This document shows positions 42,296 to 51,376 of a DNA stretch of 64,000 nucleotides, in pieces; position 1 is the first letter of the stretch; the number at the start of each line of letters is the position of its first letter. The DNA is from Flavonifractor sp052065355. Its GTDB lineage: Bacteria > Bacillota > Clostridia > Oscillospirales > Oscillospiraceae. The notes below the pieces were generated by a model. The model saw nothing but the letters and a program-made list of their open reading frames with translations. It did not search any database and was not told the DNA's origin. The stretch spans positions 1-64,000 of the forward strand of contig NZ_JBQHUF010000013.1 in the NCBI RefSeq assembly GCF_052065355.1, given 5' to 3'. The position numbers and the translations under genes were made by a program.

Positions 42296-45200
42296 ATGAG
42301 AAAACGAATTACCAGTTTACTGCTGACGCTGGTGATGCTGCTCTCCCTCGTGCCCGCCATGGGCGTGACGGCGAGCGCGGCGGACGATACTTACGGATAC
42401 GGCAACATCAAGGACTGGAGCGGGTTTAAAAGCTATCTCAGTTCGCCCACTTCAAGAGATCTCACGCTGGAAAATGACATCGATTATACGACGGGATATG
42501 ATGATGATGCGATCATTATAAAGAAAAGCCAAAAACTGGACCTGAACGGCCATAAGATCAGGATCGACGCAAGCAAGCGGGCGGAGTTTTACAACCTGAT
42601 CACAATTCGCTCCGGCGAATTCACGCTGTACGACAGCAAGGGCGGCGGCGCGATCGAGGTTGAATTTGCGAGGGACTCCAAGGGGCACTGCATCATCATG
42701 ATAAGCCCCGACAGTGCTGGCGCGCCTGCCAAATTCACAATGAACGGCGGCACGCTGACAAGGCTGAATCCGATAGATTCGAATGTCTATGGAAACAACG
42801 GCTGCATCAGCGACAACTATTTTGTTCCGTTCAAGGGCGGTGAGCGCCCGCAGATCACGATCAACGGCGGCACGATCAACTGCCCGTACAGCTGGGACAG
42901 GAGCAATGCCAGTATGAGGCAGGTTGAGTATATGCCGACGGCGCTGCTGCTGCGCTATTCGAAGCTCACGGTCAAGGGCGGCACCTTCAACGGCATAGTC
43001 TGGACAGATAAGCTGTCGTGGAAAGAGGGAGATGCGGAGCCGCGCGTTCTTCTCAACGGCGGCGAGTTCAACTTCCCGTTTGCGGTGACCAGCCTGCTGG
43101 AAAATAAGACGCAGATGGTCATAGACGGGGCGCGCTTCAACGATGGCCTTTATGTTACCGAAAGCATAAAAGAAAGCAATTATAAGGGGAACGAGCCGGC
43201 GATGCTGATCAAAAGCGGCGTATTTGACGCGTCCGGCCAGTATCTCAAGCTCGATATTTACGGTGTCACCAGAGAGCGTGGGTACGATTTGCGGGTCAAA
43301 CAGCAGGTGATAGAGCGCGTTATGAAGTTCTTCCCGAACAGCGCGATAAAGGTGAACGGGAAGATCTATACCTCCGAGAACATCGGCTCGCGCGTGATAT
43401 TTGACGACAGTCATTACGGTGGGTCTTTCTATCTGAATTTAAACCTGAAGGGCCCCATCGAGGTCATCCCCAACGCATGGGGCATGAAGTCCGTCACGCT
43501 GGACGGCAACCCCATCAACTACTTCAAGGACTGGAAGGGCACCGTCGAGAATCTGAACAACGACGAGGCGCATACCCTCAAGTTCGAGTGGTATCCTCTG
43601 GCGAGTGAATTGGTAAATGCGGGCTATACCTATCGAACCAAGTGCGAGCATTATATCTCCGGTTCTTCCGCGGTACAGCAGACAGATACCATCGATGCCG
43701 ATAAAACCTCGCATACGATCACCATTGAGAAAGGTGCACACCCCAAGGTCTATTCCTATGATTTGCAGCTGAATCTGGATAAGAACGGCAGCTCCGTCGG
43801 TATCATAAGCAACGAGCATATCGTTAAGCTGGTGGTGAGCGAAGCGGCGGATACCTTCATTTCTACCGTTTCGTTCAACGTGGACAAGGCTGACGTCGGT
43901 GCGCCGGGTGAATTGAGCTTCGAAGCAACGGACAAAAACGGAAAGCCCGTGGCAATCAACCCTGATGTAACGTGGGACCCCACCAACATCAAAGAGGGCA
44001 TCAACCATGTCTCCTTTACGATTCCCGCCCCGAAGGGCTATACCTTTAGCGGCGAGAACGGCAAGGTCACGACCCTGAAGTTCGGCGGCGTGGATGTCAT
44101 CGGCTACGTCGATGGCGACGGTGCGCTCAATTACAGCTTCCCTCTGGATGTAGTTCACCGGCATAAGGCAGATCACGTGAGCTATAACGCCAAGTACCAC
44201 TGGAAGGCCTGCTCCTGCGGCCAGAAGATGATGAACACCAGCGAACAGCACAACATGGGCGCTTGGGTCGCGGGCGATACGCTTTCGAGCGGCGGCGTGG
44301 TATATAACCGCTCCTGCATCAGTGGCTGCGGCTATACCGAGACCACCATTGACTACAATAATGTGAAGCACGTTACCAGCCTTGTGCTGAACATGGAAAA
44401 CTACCCCATGGACGGCATGAGCCCGCATAACTTTGTGAAAAATGGCAGCGAAACGAAGGATGAGGACGGCGAATATCTGCTGACCGTGCGCAACAGCAAC
44501 ATTCCCTATCCGTCCTTCGCCATTACTTCCGGTGGCGATAAGGCAAAGCTCTATGCACTGAATCCGGAGGCTTATGAAGTTCTGGCTGATAACCCGGACT
44601 TTGCAATGTGGAGCCGTAACGGAAGCCGTTTGGCACCTGTATGTGATGACCCAAACCATGATACGCACAACGCTAAATCAACCTTTACAACAGGTGAAAA
44701 TTACGGTGTGCGTCTGTTCCTTGAAGCCGAGGACGGTTATGCGTTCTACAAGGACTTTAATGAGGACAACAATTTCAAGCTTTTCACCGATATGGACGGC
44801 ATCGAAGTCAAAAACTATATTGTTGAAAAGTGGTATTATTACAGCAAGAGACCTTCGTATGATGATGATAATGTCCCCGAAGGTTGGGGCTGGTATACTC
44901 AGGCGCCTGATGACGATAGTGCGGGTGCCAGCAAGGTCGGTGTTCTGTTCCAGCTCACCGCAAGAAACGAGGGCGAGCTGAACATCACCCTGCCGGAGCT
45001 GAAGGCCGGCGACGATCTCAAGACAACGTGGGCCGATTTTGAAGGTATTGGCGCTGGCAATTTCGTAAAGGACTGTTACGGTAGCGAGACAATGGCGTGG
45101 TGGGGCGGCCCCAGCTGTGTGATTCACAATAGTGCTGTCACCGGCGAGAGCGTGAGCGTGATCGCGCAGGCCGGACAGACCTACAGGCTGACCATCCCTG

Positions 45201-46942
45201 CTGTGAATGAATACGTTCTGGCACACACCACCATTAAGAATCCGACGGCCGCAACCCGGATTGACGAGAGTCCGGACGGCGCGATCACCGTAACCTACAA
45301 GCTGCCCGCCGCTGCCGACGATAAGACCGTGAACGGCGCAGCCGTCAGCATCACGCCTCCGGCCTACGGCGTTGCGCCCGACACCACGGCGACGGTTGCC
45401 GGTACTGCTCACTGCACGGCTTCCGCTGTGACGTGGAACCCCACTGATGCAGCATTTGGCGAGAAGATTTATACCGCAACCGTTACGCTGACCGCGGATA
45501 CGGACTATACCTTTGCAAATGATGCGGTATTCACCATCAACGGCCACAAGGTTACTCCCGAAGCGGACAGCACTACTACCAGCGTGACCCTCAGCTACCC
45601 CTTCCCGGCACTGACTGGGCCCCATACGCACACCTATGGCGGTAACTGGATCTTTGCAACTCCCGATACGCATATCCGTTACTGCACGGCGAACGACGGT
45701 TCTTACGAGGAAGCCCCGCACAGCATCACCAGCTGGACGGACAAGGGCGACGGCAAGACCCACACCGGCACCTGCACCGATTGCGGCTATGAAAAGACCG
45801 AGAACCACAGCTGGGAAGTCGATCACGAGGTCCCGCCCACTGTGACCGCCGAGGGGACTCGTTATTACAAGTGCTCTGCCTGCGCAGCTGACAAGACCGA
45901 GAGTATCCCCAAACTCATCGAGTACAGCGTTACGGTCAACACCGATGGCAACGGCACGGCTTCTGCGGATCACGCCAAGGCGGTCGCCGGGACGGAGATC
46001 AAGCTGACCGCCAAGGCCGACAGCGGCTATCACTTCAAGGAGTGGCAGGTCGTCAAGGGTGGCATGACCATCACCAACAACAAGTTCACCATGCCTGACG
46101 AGGCTGTCGAGATCATGGCGATCTTCGAGAAGAACGCCTCCACCGGCACCGGCGGCGGCGGTGTCACCACCTATCCCATCACCGTGAAGAGCGCCAAGAA
46201 CGGCGATGTGACCGCCAGCCACAAGTCCGCTGCCAAGGGCACCACCGTCACCCTGACGGTCGATCCCGACAAGGGCTATGTACTGGATACCCTCACTGTG
46301 CTGGACGATAAGGACAAGGAAATCAAGCTGACTGAGAAAAACGGCAAGTATGTCTTTACTATGCCGTCCGGCAAGGTTACCGTAGCGGGCAGGTTCAAGG
46401 TCGAGCAGCCTGCCGGCAAGCATCCCTTCACGGACATTCCCTCCGGCGCTTATTATGAGAACGCTGTGATCTGGGCTGCGGACAAGGGCATCACCGGCGG
46501 CACCAGCGCCACCACCTTCTCCCCCAACGGCATCTGTACCCGCGCCCAGGCGGTCACCTTCCTGTGGAGGGCTGCCGGATCTCCCGCCACCAAGAGCATG
46601 AACAGCTTTGCCGATGTCCCCGCAGATGCCTACTATGCCAAAGCGGTGGCCTGGGCCGTTGAGAACGGCATCACCAGCGGCACAGGCGGCGGTAAGTTCA
46701 GCCCCGACGCTACCTGTACCCGCGCTCAGATCGTCACCTTCCTGTACCGTGCGGCGGGCAGCCCTGCGGTCAGCGGAGGAAGTGTATTCAGCGATGTAAA
46801 GGCCGGCGCTTACTATGCCGACGCGGTCACATGGGCGGCGAACAAGGGCATCACTGGCGGGATCGGCAATGGCCTGTTCGGTTCGGATAACAACTGCACC
46901 CGCGCCCAGGTCGTCACCTTCCTCTATCGGTATGTGGAATAA
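42296..46942 (+). CDS. Large S-layer-anchored surface protein
   Basis: 1548 residues. Signal peptide (1-28, ending TASAA). Residues about 40-380 have a repeating strand pattern with NGG turns (TMNGGTL, TINGGTI, TVKGGTF, LLNGGEF) like a right-handed beta-helix. A long middle part has Cys/His pairs (CSCGQK, CTDCGYEK, CSACAADK). Two InlB/Flg_new-like bacterial repeats lie at about 1205-1375. Three SLH domains end the protein (about 1380-1548; FTDIPSGAYYENAVIWA, TRAQAVTFLWRAAGSP) and bind secondary cell-wall polymer. An adhesin or cell-surface structural protein. GGAGG precedes the ATG. Confidence 0.9.
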   Translation: MRKRITSLLLTLVMLLSLVPAMGVTASAADDTYGYGNIKDWSGFKSYLSSPTSRDLTLENDIDYTTGYDDDAIIIKKSQKLDLNGHKIRIDASKRAEFYNLITIRSGEFTLYDSKGGGAIEVEFARDSKGHCIIMISPDSAGAPAKFTMNGGTLTRLNPIDSNVYGNNGCISDNYFVPFKGGERPQITINGGTINCPYSWDRSNASMRQVEYMPTALLLRYSKLTVKGGTFNGIVWTDKLSWKEGDAEPRVLLNGGEFNFPFAVTSLLENKTQMVIDGARFNDGLYVTESIKESNYKGNEPAMLIKSGVFDASGQYLKLDIYGVTRERGYDLRVKQQVIERVMKFFPNSAIKVNGKIYTSENIGSRVIFDDSHYGGSFYLNLNLKGPIEVIPNAWGMKSVTLDGNPINYFKDWKGTVENLNNDEAHTLKFEWYPLASELVNAGYTYRTKCEHYISGSSAVQQTDTIDADKTSHTITIEKGAHPKVYSYDLQLNLDKNGSSVGIISNEHIVKLVVSEAADTFISTVSFNVDKADVGAPGELSFEATDKNGKPVAINPDVTWDPTNIKEGINHVSFTIPAPKGYTFSGENGKVTTLKFGGVDVIGYVDGDGALNYSFPLDVVHRHKADHVSYNAKYHWKACSCGQKMMNTSEQHNMGAWVAGDTLSSGGVVYNRSCISGCGYTETTIDYNNVKHVTSLVLNMENYPMDGMSPHNFVKNGSETKDEDGEYLLTVRNSNIPYPSFAITSGGDKAKLYALNPEAYEVLADNPDFAMWSRNGSRLAPVCDDPNHDTHNAKSTFTTGENYGVRLFLEAEDGYAFYKDFNEDNNFKLFTDMDGIEVKNYIVEKWYYYSKRPSYDDDNVPEGWGWYTQAPDDDSAGASKVGVLFQLTARNEGELNITLPELKAGDDLKTTWADFEGIGAGNFVKDCYGSETMAWWGGPSCVIHNSAVTGESVSVIAQAGQTYRLTIPAVNEYVLAHTTIKNPTAATRIDESPDGAITVTYKLPAAADDKTVNGAAVSITPPAYGVAPDTTATVAGTAHCTASAVTWNPTDAAFGEKIYTATVTLTADTDYTFANDAVFTINGHKVTPEADSTTTSVTLSYPFPALTGPHTHTYGGNWIFATPDTHIRYCTANDGSYEEAPHSITSWTDKGDGKTHTGTCTDCGYEKTENHSWEVDHEVPPTVTAEGTRYYKCSACAADKTESIPKLIEYSVTVNTDGNGTASADHAKAVAGTEIKLTAKADSGYHFKEWQVVKGGMTITNNKFTMPDEAVEIMAIFEKNASTGTGGGGVTTYPITVKSAKNGDVTASHKSAAKGTTVTLTVDPDKGYVLDTLTVLDDKDKEIKLTEKNGKYVFTMPSGKVTVAGRFKVEQPAGKHPFTDIPSGAYYENAVIWAADKGITGGTSATTFSPNGICTRAQAVTFLWRAAGSPATKSMNSFADVPADAYYAKAVAWAVENGITSGTGGGKFSPDATCTRAQIVTFLYRAAGSPAVSGGSVFSDVKAGAYYADAVTWAANKGITGGIGNGLFGSDNNCTRAQVVTFLYRYVE

Positions 46943-46964
46943 TAACAGGATATTCTTACCAAGT

Positions 46965-46992
46965 GGGGCGGCAAATGCCGCTCCGCTTTTTT
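46965..46992 (+). terminator. Intrinsic terminator after the SLH gene
   Basis: GGGGCGGC-AAAT-GCCGCTCC hairpin followed by GCTTTTTT. Confidence 0.85.
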
Positions 46993-47008
46993 GCGTTTTG
47001 TCCGAAAA

Positions 47009-47054
47009 ACTACCTGCTGCGGGTAGGGCGCAAAACAGCGGCACCCGGTAAAAT
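47009..47054 (+). promoter_or_regulatory. Operator/promoter 3 of the cargo regulon
   Basis: ACTACCTGCTGCGGGTAGG (47009-47027) and -10-like TAAAAT (47049-47054), gap 21 nt. It drives the long operon from 47158 to about 61.5 kb. The left half-site carries one change (CCTG for CCCG). Confidence 0.78.
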
Positions 47055-47107
47055 GAAACCATAGTAGAGCGCAGAGGAACAAAAACAGAAAGAAAAGAGG
47101 TGTCGTC

Positions 47108-47161
47108 ATGCAAGTAACTGCAAACAGGAAAATGATGATGTCAAGGTGTGCAGTGAGATGA
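47108..47161 (+). CDS. Possible 17-residue leader peptide
   Basis: ATG at 47108 behind AGAGGTG encodes MQVTANRKMMMSRCAVR; its TGA overlaps the ATG of the lipoprotein gene (ATGA). Its ribosome site is better than that of the lipoprotein gene, so it may serve translational coupling. It could also be chance. Confidence 0.45.
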   Translation: MQVTANRKMMMSRCAVR

Positions 47162-48492
47162 AACGAGTATGGATGTCTATGCTGGCCTTGCTGTTGGCGC
47201 TCTGCCTGACGGCCTGCGGCGGCACCCCCGGCGGCGGAGAAGAAGGGCCGCCCGAGTCTCCTGATGACACAGCGACCTCCGCCCCTCCGTCCGACCATAA
47301 CTCCGACAGTTCATTGGGCGGTACCTATTGGACGGCTGTACAGCACGAGTCCTACAACGATCTCTTTGATCGCACAGAGGTGAGCCAGATGCCCACGGAG
47401 CGGTGGTGGGCCGATCTCTTTCTCAACGAGGACGGAACGGCGCAATTCCGTGAGGTCCTGGGCGACAGCTTTAACAGCTATCTGGGCAGCGGGACCTGGT
47501 GGCTCGGCGCGGATCACACCCTGCGGCTGACAAGTTCGGACGGCGATGAAGATGGTGAGATGAATGGCCGCATTGAAGATGGCCGCATCATTTTGGAATC
47601 CTTCTATGGGGATCGATTCTATTTTGAAAAAGCGGAGCGGCCGGGCCCGGGCGGCGAACTGTGTATCGCAAACCTGCATGGGACATGGCACATGACCACA
47701 GGCGAGGTGGAGGGCTGGAGCTATAACGCTCGGGAAGAAGGCCTGGCCTCCACGCTGGTTTTTGAAAGCAGGTGGAGCGACGCCATCGAGGGATATGTGC
47801 TGAGAGCGGATTATTACTTTGCGGACTTTCTGGATACGGATGAGCCGGAATACCGGCAGGAAGCCGAGCTTCGGACGGAACTGCTGGAGGAACCGCTGTT
47901 CCACGGCCTCTCCAACGAGCTTTGGAGCGTCCGGCTCTTTCACGATGATACCGGCGCGGAGTTCTTTCTCACTCTGACCGATCCGGATACGCTGTATCTC
48001 CAGGAGCATTATGAGACGGACGGCGCTCCGGCAGTCCGCACGGCGGTCTACCAGCGGGTAGACGCATTCCTGCCGGAAACGCTGCAGACGGCTTTGTATG
48101 AGGAACCGTCTGACAGCCTGATTTTCTACTGGACCAACCCGCCGGAGGAGGTATCCGCATGGCTGGAGGTACTGCCGGTCACAAAGCTGGAGCCGGATGG
48201 ACTGGACAGGCTGCTGGTGGTGGGGCGCTGGTATGAAACACAGATCCGGTTCTGTACGGGCGAGCCCCTGTGGGATGACAGCGGACGGCTTCTGGATTGG
48301 GTCACGGACGAGATCCTGTACGACGAAACGCTCAACATTGATGAGCCTCGGTGGTTTTCCCTGACGATCCCGGAAGGCGTACCGAACCTGTGCCTGCACA
48401 TCAAGCGCTCCTGGGAGGATTTTTGGTACCTCTGGCCCATCACCGACACAAACGGGTATCTGGTGGATGGGTGGACATTCCTGACACCATAA
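47158..48492 (+). CDS. Lipoprotein of unknown function
   Basis: 444 residues. Lipobox LCLTAC (Cys21 or so) followed by a Gly/Glu/Pro/Ser linker typical of surface lipoproteins. The rest is rich in Trp, acidic residues and predicted strands (TYWTAVQHESYNDLF, LHGTWHMTTGEVEGWSY), suggesting two related beta-sandwich or lipocalin-like domains. First structural gene of the operon behind the third operator. I do not recognise a family. Confidence 0.78.
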   Translation: MKRVWMSMLALLLALCLTACGGTPGGGEEGPPESPDDTATSAPPSDHNSDSSLGGTYWTAVQHESYNDLFDRTEVSQMPTERWWADLFLNEDGTAQFREVLGDSFNSYLGSGTWWLGADHTLRLTSSDGDEDGEMNGRIEDGRIILESFYGDRFYFEKAERPGPGGELCIANLHGTWHMTTGEVEGWSYNAREEGLASTLVFESRWSDAIEGYVLRADYYFADFLDTDEPEYRQEAELRTELLEEPLFHGLSNELWSVRLFHDDTGAEFFLTLTDPDTLYLQEHYETDGAPAVRTAVYQRVDAFLPETLQTALYEEPSDSLIFYWTNPPEEVSAWLEVLPVTKLEPDGLDRLLVVGRWYETQIRFCTGEPLWDDSGRLLDWVTDEILYDETLNIDEPRWFSLTIPEGVPNLCLHIKRSWEDFWYLWPITDTNGYLVDGWTFLTP

Positions 48493-48521
48493 CAAAATAA
48501 AACAAGAGAGGAGATCGCATT

Positions 48522-49946
48522 ATGGGACTGATCAAAGCTGCATTGGGAGCAGCCGGCGGCGTGATGGCCGACCAGTGGAAGGAATTCTTCTACTGCGAAG
48601 CCATCCCCGCGGATGTGCTGGCGGTAAAGGGAAAGAAGAAGGCCACAGGCCGCTCCAGCAACACCAAGGGGGATGACAACATCATCACCAATGGCTCTGT
48701 CATTGCCGTGGCCAACGGCCAGTGTATGCTCATCGTGGAGCAGGGCAAGGTGGTGGATATGTGCGCCGAGCCGGGCGAGTACACCTACGATATGTCCACC
48801 GAGCCCAGCCTCTTCACCGGCGATCTGGGGGAATCCATCAAGGGCGTGTTCCAGAACATCGGCAAGCGTTTCACCTTCGGCGGAGAGGCCCCCAAGGACC
48901 AGCGCATCTACTATTTCAATACCAAGGAGCTCACCGGCAACAAGTACGGAACCCCAAGCCCCGTCCCCTTCCGGGTGGTGGACCAGCGGGCGGGTATCGA
49001 CATCGATATCGCCATCCGCTGCTTCGGCGAGTACAGCATCCGCCTGAAAAACCCCATGCTGTTCTATACCAATGTCTGCGGCAACGTCAGCGAGGACTTT
49101 AAGACCGAGCAGATCGCGGGGCAGATGAAGACGGAGCTGCTCACCGCCCTGCAGCCCGCATTCGCAAAGATCTCGGAAATGGGTATCCGTTACTCCGCCC
49201 TTCCCGGCCACACCCTGGAGCTGGCAGAAGCCCTCAACGAGCAGCTCTCCTCCCGGTGGCGGGACCTGCGGGGCATGGAGATCGTTTCCTTTGGCGTCTC
49301 CAGCGTCAAGGCCAACGAGGAAGACGAGCAGATGATCAAGGAGCTGCAGCGCAACGCGGCCTTTATGGACCCCACCCGGGCGGCGGCCCATCTGGTAGGC
49401 GCACAGGCCAGCGCCATGCAGTCCGCGGCCAGCAACCCCAATGCCGGTCCCGCTATGGCTTTTATGGGCATGGGGATGGCTGGACAGATGGGCGGCATGA
49501 ACGCCCAGAACCTCTATCAGATGGGCGCGCAGCAGCAGGCTCAGCCCGCACACGCACCTGTACCCACGCCCCCGCCTGCCGCCCCTGGCTGGACCTGCGC
49601 CTGCGGACAAAGCGGCATCACCGGCAGCTTCTGCCCTAACTGCGGCAGCAAAAAGCCGGAGCCCAAGCCGGCAGCAGAGAGCTGGCAGTGTACCTGCGGT
49701 GCAGCCGTCACCGGAAAATTCTGCCCAGAGTGCGGCAAGCCCCGGCCCGCAGCGGACGGCTGGACCTGTTCCTGCGGCGCGGTGAACAAAGGGAAATTCT
49801 GCGCGGAGTGCGGGGCGAAAAAGCCCGCTGGCGTACCCCAGTACAAATGCGACAAATGTGGCTGGGAGCCAGATGATCCCGCCCATCCGCCCAAGTTCTG
49901 CCCGGAGTGCGGCGATCCCTTTGACGATGGCGATGTGCAGGGATGA
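48522..49946 (+). CDS. SPFH-domain protein with C-terminal zinc ribbons (YdjI-like)
   Basis: 474 residues. N-terminal SPFH/virion-core-like domain (about 1-290; EFFYCEAIPADVLAVKGKKK, QCMLIVEQGKVVDMCAEPGE, EYSIRLKNPMLFYTNV, MGIRYSALPGHTLELAEALN). A Met/Gln/Pro/Ala linker leads to four zinc-ribbon-like CxCG...CxxCG units (CACGQSG/CPNCGSK, CTCGAAV/CPECGKP, CSCGAVN/CAECGAK, CDKCGWE/CPECGDP). It is comparable to Bacillus YdjI, which works with the Psp-type stress system at the membrane. GAGAGGAG precedes the ATG; 30 nt after the lipoprotein gene. Confidence 0.85.
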   Translation: MGLIKAALGAAGGVMADQWKEFFYCEAIPADVLAVKGKKKATGRSSNTKGDDNIITNGSVIAVANGQCMLIVEQGKVVDMCAEPGEYTYDMSTEPSLFTGDLGESIKGVFQNIGKRFTFGGEAPKDQRIYYFNTKELTGNKYGTPSPVPFRVVDQRAGIDIDIAIRCFGEYSIRLKNPMLFYTNVCGNVSEDFKTEQIAGQMKTELLTALQPAFAKISEMGIRYSALPGHTLELAEALNEQLSSRWRDLRGMEIVSFGVSSVKANEEDEQMIKELQRNAAFMDPTRAAAHLVGAQASAMQSAASNPNAGPAMAFMGMGMAGQMGGMNAQNLYQMGAQQQAQPAHAPVPTPPPAAPGWTCACGQSGITGSFCPNCGSKKPEPKPAAESWQCTCGAAVTGKFCPECGKPRPAADGWTCSCGAVNKGKFCAECGAKKPAGVPQYKCDKCGWEPDDPAHPPKFCPECGDPFDDGDVQG

Positions 49947-50908
49947 CCCGTGGAAGAAAAACCGCCGTATTTTCTGTTGTAGGTCTGTTCCTGCTTCTGG
50001 CGGCTGCGGGATATTGTTTCAGAGGTCATCAGGGAGGTGATTCATCCATACAGAAGAAATCTGCCGTGCCGCCCGGTACCTTGACCGGCGTCACATACAG
50101 CCACACCAGCGGCATGGTTGCCAGAGCGGATTTTGCCATCACGCTTTCGCCGGTGGCTATTCTGGAAACAAGCTATTATCCGGCCCTTGATCCGGATACG
50201 GCGGAGGACGAGGACTGGTATCATCCGTCCACCAAAGAGAATGTCCCCATCACCGCGGCTCAGTGGTCGGATGTGGAGCAGATCATTCTGGAGCTCTACC
50301 CGCTGATGGAGCCCATCCCGGAAAACCGGCGTGAGGTGAAGCTGCCACCGGGGATCGAAGTCATGGATGGCGGGGACTCCACCAGCCTGATCCTGACCTG
50401 GAGCACAGAAGACGGAACACGGAGCATCCGTTATAATCCGCCAAACGACCGCCGTATCCATACGCTGATCGCTCTGCTGGAGGAGCTGGCCGACCCCATT
50501 GGACGGGAGATCCCCCGCTATGCCCCGCCGGAGCTGAGCGGCTTCTATATGGGGCAGTCCGGGGCTCTCTTCTCCAAGGACTATTCCTTCCAATTCGACC
50601 GGGGTTCGTCTGTTGTGTACGGAGAGGACGCCCCATATATCCTCCGGGCCAGGTTTACCCCGTCCGGTCGGAAGCAGGAGATCTGGAGTGACTGGGCCGT
50701 GTCAGATGAGGAGTGGGATGCCTTCACCGCGTTTGCGGAGGAGATCCGTCTGGAAGAACAGCCGGACGGCAGCTCGGAAAAGCCGGCCTGCACCCTCTAT
50801 TACTCTGACGGCAAACAGCAGCAGAAGAAATTGGATCAGGAAACAGCGAAGCAGCTCCGGGCGTATTTTACAGAGCTGGCCCTGTGCCTGCTGGATGAAC
50901 AGCCATAG
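49943..50908 (+). CDS. Membrane-anchored extracytoplasmic protein
   Basis: 321 residues with one N-terminal membrane helix (about 9-27, VFSVVGLFLLLAAAGYCF) and a large outside domain with acidic and aromatic residues (YYPALDPDTAEDEDWYH, SGRKQEIWSDWAVSDEEWDA). ATGA overlap with the SPFH gene indicates tight coupling. No family recognised. Confidence 0.72.
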   Translation: MTRGRKTAVFSVVGLFLLLAAAGYCFRGHQGGDSSIQKKSAVPPGTLTGVTYSHTSGMVARADFAITLSPVAILETSYYPALDPDTAEDEDWYHPSTKENVPITAAQWSDVEQIILELYPLMEPIPENRREVKLPPGIEVMDGGDSTSLILTWSTEDGTRSIRYNPPNDRRIHTLIALLEELADPIGREIPRYAPPELSGFYMGQSGALFSKDYSFQFDRGSSVVYGEDAPYILRARFTPSGRKQEIWSDWAVSDEEWDAFTAFAEEIRLEEQPDGSSEKPACTLYYSDGKQQQKKLDQETAKQLRAYFTELALCLLDEQP

Positions 50909-50952
50909 TACGCAAAGCGATCCATAAAAACAGAACATAGGAGGTACTACAA

Positions 50953-51354
50953 ATGAAAGGTCAGAAGATTTTGAAAGTCACATCCATTCTCATGATCATC
51001 GGCGGCATCATCGCCGCCATCGCCGGCGTCATCGCCATTCTCGGCGTCAGCGCCCTGGCAGCCCTGTCGGGGAGCGCGGAGGGTACCGGCCTGCTCTATG
51101 CCAGCTCCATTCTTGTGACTGTGGCCTCTGTGATCCAGTTTATCGCGGGCATTAAGGGCATCGGGGCCTGCAGCGCACCCCAGAAGGCCGCTTCCTGCGT
51201 CAAATGGGGCATTATCATTGCGATCTTAGCGATCATCTCCATCATCATCGGTTTTGTAGGCGGAGGCCAGTTCAGCATCACCAGTCTGGTGCTCAACCTT
51301 CTGCTGCCGGGATTGTATGTCTACGGCGCCATGCAGATGAAGGGCACCGCGTAA
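50953..51354 (+). CDS. Four-helix integral membrane protein
   Basis: 133 residues, almost entirely hydrophobic, about four membrane helices (SILMIIGGIIAAIAGVIAIL; LLYASSILVTVASVIQFIAG; WGIIIAILAIISIIIGFVGG; VLNLLLPGLYVYGAM). TAGGAGG precedes the ATG. Part of the SPFH operon; possibly a membrane partner or anchor. Function unknown. Confidence 0.78.
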   Translation: MKGQKILKVTSILMIIGGIIAAIAGVIAILGVSALAALSGSAEGTGLLYASSILVTVASVIQFIAGIKGIGACSAPQKAASCVKWGIIIAILAIISIIIGFVGGGQFSITSLVLNLLLPGLYVYGAMQMKGTA

Positions 51355-51376
51355 GCGGCTTCAGAAAGGGGTGCAG

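Noticed and set aside
44678..47113. 811-codon open frame on the minus strand
   Set aside because: Opposite the SLH gene; low-complexity translation without any domain pattern and no ribosome site.
48126..49886. 586-codon open frame on the minus strand
   Set aside because: Shadow of the SPFH gene; composition is Gly/Ala/His-rich noise.
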